Origin: Gammaproteobacteria bacterium
GTDB lineage: Bacteria > Pseudomonadota > Gammaproteobacteria > Tenderiales > Tenderiaceae
Reading direction: 5' to 3'
Assembly (NCBI GenBank): GCA_027001525.1
Contig: JALTMR010000371.1
Location: 1-12,844, forward strand
Length of the DNA: 12,844 nt
Part shown: piece after piece, positions 7,215 to 12,844 of the stretch
How the letters are laid out: each line of letters opens with the position of its first letter
Numbering within the stretch: the first letter of the stretch is position 1
Made by a program: the position numbers and the translations under genes
Notes under the pieces: generated by a model
Databases searched by the model: none
The model's input: only the letters and a program-made list of their open reading frames with translations
What the model was told of the DNA's origin: nothing

Positions 7215-8243
7215 CTAGGCGCTGGCTGCCGCCTGTTGGCGTCGCTGCTGGGTATCGCCACGGATGTCCAGCTTCAGGTCCTGAATCATCTTGATGTCGT
7301 CATCAACGCTGCGGCCCTGTGTTGTGAGGTAGTTGCCGATCATGACGCCGGAAGCGCCCGCCATGAAGATCATCGACTGCATATCCCCCAGGAACTGTCG
7401 GCCACCGGCGATGCGAATTTCGGCCGCAGGCATGAGGTAGCGATAGGTGGCGATGGTGCGCAGAATCTCGTAGGGCTTCATCGGCTCAATGTGGGCCATG
7501 GGGGTGCCAAGCACCGGGCTGAGAAAATTCATCGGTACCGATTCGACGCCGAGCTGGCGCAGTGTGTCCGCCAGTTCGATGCGCTGGTCGAGGGATTCGC
7601 CCATGCCCAGGATGCCGCCGGCACAGACCCGCAGCCCCGCTTCGCGGGCGTTGTTAATGGTGTCGATGTTCTCCTGAAAGGTGTGGCTGGTGCAGACATT
7701 GTCGAAAAAGCTCTCGGCGCATTCGAGGTTATGGTGGTAGTTCTCCAGGCCGTTTTCCTTGAGCAGCCTGGCGCTCTCTTTATCCAGCGCGCCAAGGCTG
7801 GCGCAACGACCAATGTCGGTGTCTTTGTCCAGGGTGGAAAAATAGGTTTTCAGCTGATCGGCCTCTTTGTCAGAGCGCACCCCCCAGCCCTTGGAGACGA
7901 TGCCGAAATCGCTGGCCCCCCATTCGCGGGCCTGGCGGGCCTGCGCCAGCAGTTGGTCGGAGGAGATGTAGTCGTAAGCCGGTGCATCGGTTTGATGGTG
8001 TCCGCTTTGAGAGCAAAAAGAGCAGTTCTCCGAGCAGTTGCCCGAGCGCACGTTGGCGATGGCGCAGACCTCAATCTCATTACCTCGATTGGCCTTGCGA
8101 ATGCGGTCGGCACCGGCCATGAGCCAGGGTGTGTAGTCGTCCTCAAGGCCGATCATCCAGCGTCCTTCGGCGGCGCTCATCTCACCACCGCCGAGAATGC
8201 GTTGGGTGATTTCGTCAATGCGGGTATAAATAGTGTTATCCAT
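7215..8243 (-). CDS. bioB: Biotin synthase BioB, atypical cysteine set
   Basis: BioB is a radical-SAM enzyme that inserts sulfur into dethiobiotin. From ATG 8243 the product has 342 residues (E. coli 346). An upstream in-frame TTG (8309) is rejected because it falls on the promoter -35. The radical-SAM cluster motif CxxxCxxC is C70-C74-C77. E. coli uses C97, C128, C188 and an arginine for its auxiliary 2Fe-2S cluster. Here the counterparts of C128 and C188 are present (C147 in GRCASLG, C207 in RVCAGG), but the C97 position, 37 residues after the third SAM cysteine in both proteins, is glycine (G114 in FGIVSKGWG). Two extra cysteines appear at C175 and C184, in NLECAESFFDNVCTSHT. The sequence looks closer to Gram-positive or anaerobe BioB than to that of E. 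coli. It is the first gene of the operon. Confidence 0.95.
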   Translation of the reverse strand: MDNTIYTRIDEITQRILGGGEMSAAEGRWMIGLEDDYTPWLMAGADRIRKANRGNEIEVCAIANVRSGNCSENCSFCSQSGHHQTDAPAYDYISSDQLLAQARQAREWGASDFGIVSKGWGVRSDKEADQLKTYFSTLDKDTDIGRCASLGALDKESARLLKENGLENYHHNLECAESFFDNVCTSHTFQENIDTINNAREAGLRVCAGGILGMGESLDQRIELADTLRQLGVESVPMNFLSPVLGTPMAHIEPMKPYEILRTIATYRYLMPAAEIRIAGGRQFLGDMQSMIFMAGASGVMIGNYLTTQGRSVDDDIKMIQDLKLDIRGDTQQRRQQAAASA

Positions 8244-8281
8244 AGTGTTCTCACAGTGCTGGGCTTTTTCTGATGGGGCGA

Positions 8282-8309
8282 ATATTAACCCCGGAGGGGA
8301 AGCTGTCAA
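8282..8309 (-). promoter_or_regulatory. Probable sigma-70 promoter of the bio operon
   Basis: On the - strand a perfect -35 TTGACA (8309-8304) and a -10 TAATAT (8287-8282, 4 of 6) are separated by 16 nt. The ATG of bioB lies about 39 nt downstream of the -10. The spacer contains an inverted repeat, CCCC-TCC-GGGG, at about 8289-8299. No sequence close to the usual BirA operator was recognised. The comF promoter must overlap or lie close by. Confidence 0.65.
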
Positions 8310-8325
8310 CCCAAGGATGGGGGTG

Positions 8326-9030
8326 ATGGTGGATAAGTGGTTAATAAATGCTCAAGCCTGGTGGCTGCCACCGCGTTGCCAGTTGTGCGGTGCGAGGGGT
8401 GATGACGGGCAGGATATCTGCCGCCCATGTCGGCTAGAGCTGCCCTGGCGGGGGCCTGGGTGCTGGCGCTGTGGGGAGGTGCTGACGGAGGAGGGGTGTT
8501 GTGGTCGCTGCCAGCACGACCCCCCTGCTTTTGAGCAGAGCTACGCCGTGTTCGATTACGCTGAGCCCGTTGGGCATCTCATTCATGAGCTGAAGTTCAA
8601 CGCCAGGCTGCATGTGGCCCGTCTGTTGGGGGAGTTGATGGCGCAAGATCTGGCGGCGCGGGTGGTTGAGCTGCCTGATCTGCTGATCCCCGTACCGCTC
8701 CACGCCCGGCGAATCCGCCAGCGCGGTTTTAATCAGAGTGTCGAGCTGGGTCGTTTTGTGGCCCGGGGGCTGGGTGTGGCGATGTTGCGCGACGGTTGTC
8801 GGCGGCTTCGGGCAACAGCGCCTCAAGTGGGCAAAAGTGCGCAGGCGCGGCGACGTAATCTGGTGGCGGCGTTTGACGTGAGCGCCGATGTGGCGGGCCA
8901 GCGTGTGGCGCTGCTGGATGATGTAATGACGACGGGCAGTACTGCCGATCTGTTGGCTCAGACTTTGAAGCGGGCCGGGGCCCGTCATGTGCAGGTATGG
9001 GTCTGTGCCAGGGCGGCTCGCCGAGTGTAG
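8326..9030 (+). CDS. comF: ComF family phosphoribosyltransferase-like protein
   Basis: The product has 234 residues from ATG 8326, chosen because AAGGA (8313-8317) lies 8 nt upstream; ATG 8317 is an alternative three codons earlier. An N-terminal zinc-ribbon-like part has CQLC (18-21), CRPC (32-35) and a further Cys cluster (46-62). A phosphoribosyltransferase fold follows, with IPVPLHARRIRQRGFNQS (about 121-138) and the PRPP-binding LDDVMTTGST (197-206). The family includes ComF, needed for DNA uptake in transformable bacteria, and E. coli GntX. Whether this organism is competent cannot be told. It diverges from bioB, a linkage also found in pseudomonads. Confidence 0.9.
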   Translation: MVDKWLINAQAWWLPPRCQLCGARGDDGQDICRPCRLELPWRGPGCWRCGEVLTEEGCCGRCQHDPPAFEQSYAVFDYAEPVGHLIHELKFNARLHVARLLGELMAQDLAARVVELPDLLIPVPLHARRIRQRGFNQSVELGRFVARGLGVAMLRDGCRRLRATAPQVGKSAQARRRNLVAAFDVSADVAGQRVALLDDVMTTGSTADLLAQTLKRAGARHVQVWVCARAARRV

Positions 9031-9141
9031 CCTTCGGCGAAAATTTAGGCCGTGATAATATAGCGCCACGGATCTTGCCGGGTGCTTTGTGCGCGAGCGG
9101 CATCAGTCTCTTTTTTAGCTCAACGGATACGGGTTATCTTC

Positions 9142-9717
9142 ATGAAATTTCGAATTTTATTGGTTCCTGCTTTATTAGGCTGCGCGAGCCTGGCGGCGTC
9201 TGCTGATGAGGTTGAGGTCAACCTCAGCAACGATACGGCCTACCTGCAATATGCTTCGCCGATGGAGTATAACGGCTACGGGCGTACCGATCTGGAGGTC
9301 GGTGCACTCTACACTGAGACAGACGACTTGCTGGGCTCCATCGGCATCGCCATGTTGGGTGAGGTGGGCAGCGACGTGCCAGGGCTGAGTTTTGGTCTGG
9401 CCATCAAGGCCTATGCCGTGAAGCTCGATGTGGCGGATGCGACGCTGGGGGCCATCACGCTGGGGGGCAAGGCGCGCTACTCCCCGCCCAGTGCCGATCG
9501 GTTTGCCGTGTTGGGTTATGTGAACTACGCGCCAACCATTACCACCTTCGGGGATTCGGAAAACCTTATGGAAGTGGGGGCGCGTGCCGAATATGAAGTA
9601 TTGCCCGGCGCAGCGATTTACATCGGATATCGTGAAATTACCACCGACCTGGAAAATGGTGGGCCAGAGGTCAAACTGGATGACCAGGGACATGTTGGCC
9701 TGCGCATAAGCTTCTAA
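9142..9717 (+). CDS. YfaZ family outer-membrane protein
   Basis: The product has 191 residues from ATG 9142, which starts a signal peptide: MKFR, a hydrophobic core, and probable cleavage after AASA near residue 22. The mature part is a series of alternating amphipathic strands, for example ITLGGKARYSPP, FAVLGYVNYAP and AIYIGYREI. It ends in phenylalanine, the usual last residue of outer-membrane beta-barrels. Length and pattern fit the YfaZ family, whose function is not established. An LLGC sequence at residues 11-14 could be read as a lipobox, but it lies very near the N-terminus. No clear promoter was found in the 111 nt after comF. Confidence 0.7.
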   Translation: MKFRILLVPALLGCASLAASADEVEVNLSNDTAYLQYASPMEYNGYGRTDLEVGALYTETDDLLGSIGIAMLGEVGSDVPGLSFGLAIKAYAVKLDVADATLGAITLGGKARYSPPSADRFAVLGYVNYAPTITTFGDSENLMEVGARAEYEVLPGAAIYIGYREITTDLENGGPEVKLDDQGHVGLRISF

Positions 9718-9741
9718 CTGTAGGTAGCCTCTGCTGGCGTC

Positions 9742-10116
9742 ATGGAGATCTCCAACTCACATCTTGCCGCTTATGGTGCGGAGGCCACTGCACCGCGGCC
9801 AGGTGCCAGCTTCTCTCGTGGCAGTGACGCACCGCCTTCTGCGCCAGGAGGGCCTGCGTCAGGGGCGGACGAGTATCGCCGCCGGCCGCCGGTGGAACAG
9901 GTGCTTGAGGGGGAGCTGCTCAACGATCGCCGCCAACAGGCGCGTGCCAATGCGGATGAGCAGCGCCAGGCCCGGCAGCGCTATCAGGAACAGATGCAAC
10001 AGATTAAATCGGCCTCGCCGCAGGCTGCCCGGGCGCTGGAGGCTTATCTCTCCACCGCCGGCGTTGCTGCGGCGGGCTTTTCTGACTACTCACCTCGACT
10101 GGATGTCTACGCCTAA
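9742..10116 (+). CDS. Small hydrophilic protein, function unknown
   Basis: The product has 124 residues. The first 45 are rich in Ala, Pro, Gly and Ser and probably disordered. Residues 50-90 are charged and rich in Gln and Arg (LLNDRRQQARAN, QRQARQRYQEQMQQ), which suggests a coiled coil. A conserved-looking end reads ALEAYLSTA then RLDVYA. There is no signal peptide or membrane segment. No family is recognised with certainty. It starts 24 nt after the yfaZ-like gene with a poor ribosome binding site. Its TAA overlaps the next ATG (TAATG), so it is probably co-translated with the HugZ-like gene. Codon use fits the neighbours, which supports a real gene. Confidence 0.65.
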   Translation: MEISNSHLAAYGAEATAPRPGASFSRGSDAPPSAPGGPASGADEYRRRPPVEQVLEGELLNDRRQQARANADEQRQARQRYQEQMQQIKSASPQAARALEAYLSTAGVAAAGFSDYSPRLDVYA

Positions 10117-10613
10117 TGGAACCCAAAGCCTCCGCAATGAAACCGGCAGGCGATGGCCGCCTGGCCCGTTTGATCCATGCTATCCGCTGGGCAGCGATGG
10201 CGACGGTGGATGAGTCTGACCCCTATGTCTCCTGGGTGGCTTATGCGCCCGAGGAGGATTTTTCCTGCTTCTATCTTCATCTCTCCCGTTTGGCCAAACA
10301 CACTCGCAACCTGTTGGATAATGGTAAGATTTCCCTGGCGATCAGTGAGCCGGATAGCGGCGAAGGGGATCCGCAGCAGCTGGCCAGGTTGATTTTGCAG
10401 GGGCACATCGAGGTGGTGGCCGACGACAGTGATGGCTACGATGCGGCGAAGATGCACTATCTCAAACGTTTCCCGGACGCGGCCATGTTATTCGATTTTG
10501 CCGATTTCTCACTTTTTCGCTTTGTCGTTGAGACGGGGCGCTACGTCGAAGGTTTTGCCAGCAGCCACAAGGTCAGCCCGGCGAGGCTGCAGCGTGTTTC
10601 CTCGCTCGCTTAA
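10116..10613 (+). CDS. HugZ/pyridoxamine-phosphate-oxidase-like FMN split-barrel protein
   Basis: The product has 165 residues with a split-barrel fold. MATVDESDPYVSWVAYAPE (28-46) forms the first strands, and LHLSRLAKHTRNLLDNGKIS (54-73) is the segment that in HugZ/HutZ heme-utilisation proteins binds the cofactor. The C-terminal part, MLFDFADFSLFRFVVETGRYVEGF (124-147), also follows this family. Members bind FMN or heme, and some degrade heme; the substrate here is unknown. It is shorter than V. cholerae HutZ and lacks much of its C-terminal extension. The ATG overlaps the upstream stop. Its own stop overlaps that of the convergent 49-codon gene. Confidence 0.8.
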   Translation: MEPKASAMKPAGDGRLARLIHAIRWAAMATVDESDPYVSWVAYAPEEDFSCFYLHLSRLAKHTRNLLDNGKISLAISEPDSGEGDPQQLARLILQGHIEVVADDSDGYDAAKMHYLKRFPDAAMLFDFADFSLFRFVVETGRYVEGFASSHKVSPARLQRVSSLA

Positions 10614-10759
10614 TCGAGTCGCTGGGTCAGCCAGGGCGTTAGCAGCAGCGCAACCATGAGGCCGATGAGCAGATCCTGGTACTCCGCCAGTGCATCAATG
10701 TTGGCGCTGCCATGAATGGCGGCAAACATGATGCCGATCATTGTGATGGTTTTTAGCAT
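10610..10759 (-). CDS. 49-residue predicted membrane protein
   Basis: A short reading frame on the - strand starts at ATG 10759 and stops at TAA 10612-10610. A perfect AGGAGG (10765-10770 on the + strand as CCTCCT) lies 5 nt before the ATG, the best ribosome binding site in the window. The protein begins MLKTITMIGIMFAAIHG, has a polar centre (NIDALAEYQD, 20-29), and a second hydrophobic stretch LLIGLMVALLLTPWL (30-44). This suggests two short membrane helices or one helix plus a signal-like anchor. No family is recognised. It fills an otherwise empty gap and converges on the HugZ-like gene with overlapping stops. No firm promoter was found upstream. Confidence 0.6.
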   Translation of the reverse strand: MLKTITMIGIMFAAIHGSANIDALAEYQDLLIGLMVALLLTPWLTQRLD

Positions 10760-10764
10760 CTCTT

Positions 10765-10770
10765 CCTCCT
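10765..10770 (-). promoter_or_regulatory. Ribosome binding site of the 49-codon gene
   Basis: AGGAGG on the - strand, 5 nt before ATG 10759, matches the anti-Shine-Dalgarno sequence fully. It is the main evidence that this short frame is translated. Confidence 0.7.
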
Positions 10771-10890
10771 CGCCTGTTTTGTCTGGAGAGGCTTTTATGG
10801 TGACAGCTTGGTAGAAAAACTCTCGTTCCGGTGTCGCAAGGGGTCGGTGAGCTTCGTCACGTTACTGGTTATCTTTTTTTCGAGGAAATT

Positions 10891-11862
10891 ATGGCGTCGA
10901 TGATCCATGTTGCTGTGGCGGTGGTGGTTAACCGGGGTGGCGAAGTGTTGTTGGCGTTACGGCCGCAGGATAAGCATCAAGGCGGTCTGTGGGAGTTTCC
11001 CGGGGGCAAGGTGGAGGCGGACGAGACGGTGGTTGAGGCGCTCAAGCGCGAGCTGCTGGAAGAGGTGGGCATCGATGCCACGCAGTTTCGTCCCCTGATC
11101 CGTGTTCGTCATCACTACGGTGATCGGTCGGTGTTGCTGGACGTTTGGCGCGTGGACGATTTCGAGGGTGATGCTCACGGCTGTGAAGGGCAGGCGGTGG
11201 AGTGGGTGGCGCCGGACGCTCTGAATGAGCGCCAGTTTCCGGCGGCCAATCTGGCTATCGTCAGTGCGGTGCAGTTGCCGGATCGTTACCTCATTACACC
11301 GGAGCCGGATGATACCCGCCAGTTTATGCAACAGTTGGAGTGTTCGCTAAACGCCGGCGTGAGTCTGGTTCAGCTGCGGGCCAGGTCATTGGACGATGAG
11401 GCCTATAGTGCGTTGGCCAGGCACGTTTTGAGCCGCTGTCGTCGCTATGGGGCGAGAGTATTGCTCAATGCCGAGCCCTCTGTGGCTGAGCGGCTGGGGG
11501 CGGATGGCGTGCATCTGAGCAGCACGCGCCTGATGGCGCTGAGCCAACGGCCTCTCCCGGCCTCCTTTCTGGTGGCTGCCTCCTGCCATAACGGGCAGGA
11601 GCTGGCCCAGGCTGAAAAGATAGGCGCTGATTTTGCCGTGCTCAGCCCGGTGGCCGCTACTGCCAGCCATCCCGGTGCCCGTCCCTTGGGGTGGCCCGAG
11701 TTGCAGCATCTGCTGGATGGTGCTGCCATACCTGTCTTTGCCCTGGGCGGCCTGGGGCCTTCTGACCTGGGGGTGGCTTTTCACCACGGTGCCCAAGGGG
11801 TCGCGGCGATCCGAGCGCTTTGGGGAGGCGATTTGACGCGTTGGCGGGTGGAGCCGGGTTAG
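10891..11862 (+). CDS. MutT-type Nudix hydrolase fused to a ThiE-like domain
   Basis: The product has 323 residues from ATG 10891, which has GAGGAA at 10882-10887; an upstream GTG (10831) has no such support. Residues 1-130 are a MutT domain with a complete Nudix box at 39-61 (G39, E45, then R53-E54 and E57-E58-x-G60). MutT removes 8-oxo-dGTP from the nucleotide pool, and the WEFPGGK segment is MutT-like. Residues 131-320 resemble thiamine-phosphate synthase (ThiE/TenI). The ThiE active site looks degraded: QLRARS has Arg where ThiE has Lys, LLNAE lacks the Asp after Asn, GVHLSSTRL lacks the usual GQ-D, and TASHPGA has His in place of Lys. The ThiE part is probably not a working synthase. This fusion is known in gammaproteobacteria. 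Confidence 0.9.
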   Translation: MASMIHVAVAVVVNRGGEVLLALRPQDKHQGGLWEFPGGKVEADETVVEALKRELLEEVGIDATQFRPLIRVRHHYGDRSVLLDVWRVDDFEGDAHGCEGQAVEWVAPDALNERQFPAANLAIVSAVQLPDRYLITPEPDDTRQFMQQLECSLNAGVSLVQLRARSLDDEAYSALARHVLSRCRRYGARVLLNAEPSVAERLGADGVHLSSTRLMALSQRPLPASFLVAASCHNGQELAQAEKIGADFAVLSPVAATASHPGARPLGWPELQHLLDGAAIPVFALGGLGPSDLGVAFHHGAQGVAAIRALWGGDLTRWRVEPG

Positions 11863-12062
11863 TAGTGGCCCTGATCTTTGTCCTGGAGCTGGAGTGCTTC
11901 GGGAGGTAGCTCTTCGCCGGGAATACGATGGTTTTCGCTGACCCACTCACCGAGGTCGATCAGCTTGCAGCGTTCACTGCAAAAGGGGCGGTATGTTGAT
12001 GCGGCGCTCCACTCCACGGCTGTTTCGCAGGTGGGGCAGTTAACTGTCGTTGGTGTGTTCAT
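11859..12062 (-). CDS. yacG: DNA gyrase inhibitor YacG (zinc-binding)
   Basis: The product has 67 residues. The zinc ribbon is C9-x2-C12 and C28-x3-C32, within CPTC and [14 protein letters not shown]; the latter is the YacG signature. In E. coli YacG binds GyrB and blocks gyrase from DNA. The acidic C-terminal tail ([17 protein letters not shown]) is also usual. The ATG overlaps the zapD stop as ATGA, so the two form an operon. The TAA overlaps the stop of the convergent mutT-like gene. Confidence 0.95.
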   Translation of the reverse strand: MNTPTTVNCPTCETAVEWSAASTYRPFCSERCKLIDLGEWVSENHRIPGEELPPEALQLQDKDQGHY

Positions 12063-12811
12063 AGGATGCAGCAGGTCAGGATAAAGTCGATATCGTCGCT
12101 TGCCTGGGTGGGGCGTTCGCTCAGGCTGTGCTTCATAAAGCGGATGTTGAAACGGTGTTTGCTGCCACTGACTTCGGGGAAGTAGGGTGAGTTCTCCGGC
12201 AGGGCAACACGAATGAGTTGACAGCTGTGGCTGGGGTCCAGGGTGCGTTGAAAAAAACCGCCGCTGGCGATCTCCTCCGTCGGTTCGCCGCTGTCGCGAA
12301 TCAGGCGCAGCAGCAAAATGACGGCTTGGCGGATGGGATCGAAAGGTTCCAGCCAGGCCTGAATATCAAGGATCCGTTTCTCCTCCGGTTGCGATAGCCA
12401 GTAGTGAAAGGCAGGCAGGTCAAAATCGCAACAGCCGCCGGCGATGGTGCTGCGCTGTTTGATGCTGGTGAGAAAATCGTTATCGCGAAATTCCAGTGTC
12501 TGGGTTTGCAATGTATAGAGCCGGTCGATCAGGGCATCCATTTCCGCCAGTATTTCATTGAGGCGGCTGCTGTCGACCTGCGGGTTCTCTGCCAGGCGGT
12601 CGAGAAAGCTGGCCTGGCGTTCCAGCTCTTTCATGATCTCGGTTTTGATATCCGAACGGGTAAAAACACTCATCAGGTCAAACAGGGCCCGCAGTGCAGC
12701 CCGGCTGTCCCAGGTGGAGTGGCGGAACGTGTGGGCGCGAGCCTGCTCGAAGAGAAACTCCATGCGCAGCAGGGAGCGGGCTCTTTCGTTAAGTGGCTGT
12801 TCGTAGATCAT
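12059..12811 (-). CDS. zapD: Cell-division protein ZapD (FtsZ cross-linker)
   Basis: The product has 250 residues (E. coli 247). ZapD is a cytoplasmic protein that cross-links FtsZ filaments and helps Z-ring assembly. Visible matches to E. coli include [21 protein letters not shown] (3-22), the helical segment [31 protein letters not shown] (about 119-138), and near the C-terminus [12 protein letters not shown] and DFILTCC. The ribosome binding site before ATG 12811 is not strong, which fits translational coupling to an upstream gene. It is followed by yacG with a 4-nt overlap. Confidence 0.95.
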   Translation of the reverse strand: MIYEQPLNERARSLLRMEFLFEQARAHTFRHSTWDSRAALRALFDLMSVFTRSDIKTEIMKELERQASFLDRLAENPQVDSSRLNEILAEMDALIDRLYTLQTQTLEFRDNDFLTSIKQRSTIAGGCCDFDLPAFHYWLSQPEEKRILDIQAWLEPFDPIRQAVILLLRLIRDSGEPTEEIASGGFFQRTLDPSHSCQLIRVALPENSPYFPEVSGSKHRFNIRFMKHSLSERPTQASDDIDFILTCCIL

Positions 12812-12844
12812 CGGATTACGAAGGGCTGTGTGCTGTCCGTGGGG
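12808..12844 (-). CDS. Possible 3' end of coaE (11 codons visible)
   Basis: On the - strand one frame is open from the window edge to a TGA at 12810-12808 that overlaps the zapD ATG as ATGA. This is the same junction as zapD-yacG. In many gammaproteobacteria coaE (dephospho-CoA kinase) precedes zapD. Eleven codons are too few to identify a protein, and another frame ends at a TAA about 11 nt earlier, so this call rests on context alone. Confidence 0.25.
   Translation of the reverse strand, partial: PTDSTQPFVIR

Noticed and set aside
7206..8273. A 355-codon open frame on the + strand opposite bioB
   Set aside because: It lies over the well-supported bioB gene, its translation has no recognisable domain, and GC-rich codon use commonly leaves the opposite strand open. 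The same holds for long frames opposite bioC (4394-5281), bioH/bioF (5278-6264) and rpoH (1424-1963).
8244..8325. Longer starts for bioB (TTG 8309) and comF (GTG 8233)
   Set aside because: Both would run into each other and across the promoter. Homology to their families begins after ATG 8243 and ATG 8326 respectively.
9019..9039. Hairpin CGCCGA/TCGGCG over the comF stop
   Set aside because: It has a 9-nt loop and is followed by AAAATTT rather than a T-run on the + strand, so a terminator call is not supported.
1..12844. Mobile elements, CRISPR arrays, tRNA or rRNA genes, defence systems
   Set aside because: No transposase, integrase, regular repeat array, tRNA-like fold or nuclease-type gene was seen. 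All sizeable genes are housekeeping or conserved.

Overview
The window is a gene-dense, GC-rich stretch of chromosome from a gammaproteobacterium. The evidence is gene content and order: ftsE-ftsX-rpoH, the bioB-bioF-bioH-bioC-bioD block next to a divergent comF, and the zapD-yacG pair beside a mutT-type gene. All three linkages are typical of that class. The genus cannot be named from this sequence. There are no tRNA or rRNA genes, CRISPR arrays, insertion sequences or phage genes, and no gap longer than 300 bases lacks a gene.

Left part (1-2969, + strand): the 3' end of ftsE is coupled to ftsX, the membrane pair that drives septal cell-wall hydrolysis. rpoH, the heat-shock sigma factor, follows behind a good candidate sigma-E promoter and a structured leader, and ends in a strong intrinsic terminator (2190-2212). 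Next is an exported protein of unknown function with helical repeats.

Centre (2989-8243, - strand): a biotin operon read bioB, bioF, bioH, bioC, an unknown four-helix membrane protein, then bioD. BioC methylates malonyl-ACP, BioH removes the methyl group once the pimeloyl chain is built, and BioF, BioD and BioB carry out late ring-forming steps; no bioA is present here. A sigma-70-like promoter lies upstream of bioB, and most junctions overlap by 1-4 nt. The exception is bioB-bioF, which holds a long hairpin and a run of nine C residues just before the bioF start. BioB is the most notable protein: it lacks one auxiliary-cluster cysteine of the E. coli enzyme and carries two extra cysteines, a pattern that may fit the BioB class reported from anaerobes.

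Right part (8326-12844): comF diverges from bioB. It is followed by a YfaZ-like outer-membrane protein, an unknown 124-residue protein, and a HugZ-like FMN split-barrel protein whose start overlaps the stop of the 124-residue gene. A previously easy-to-miss 49-codon membrane-protein gene on the - strand converges on the HugZ-like gene and has a perfect ribosome binding site. Next comes a MutT-ThiE fusion, with yacG and zapD on the - strand converging on it. A possible coaE 3' end lies at the right edge.
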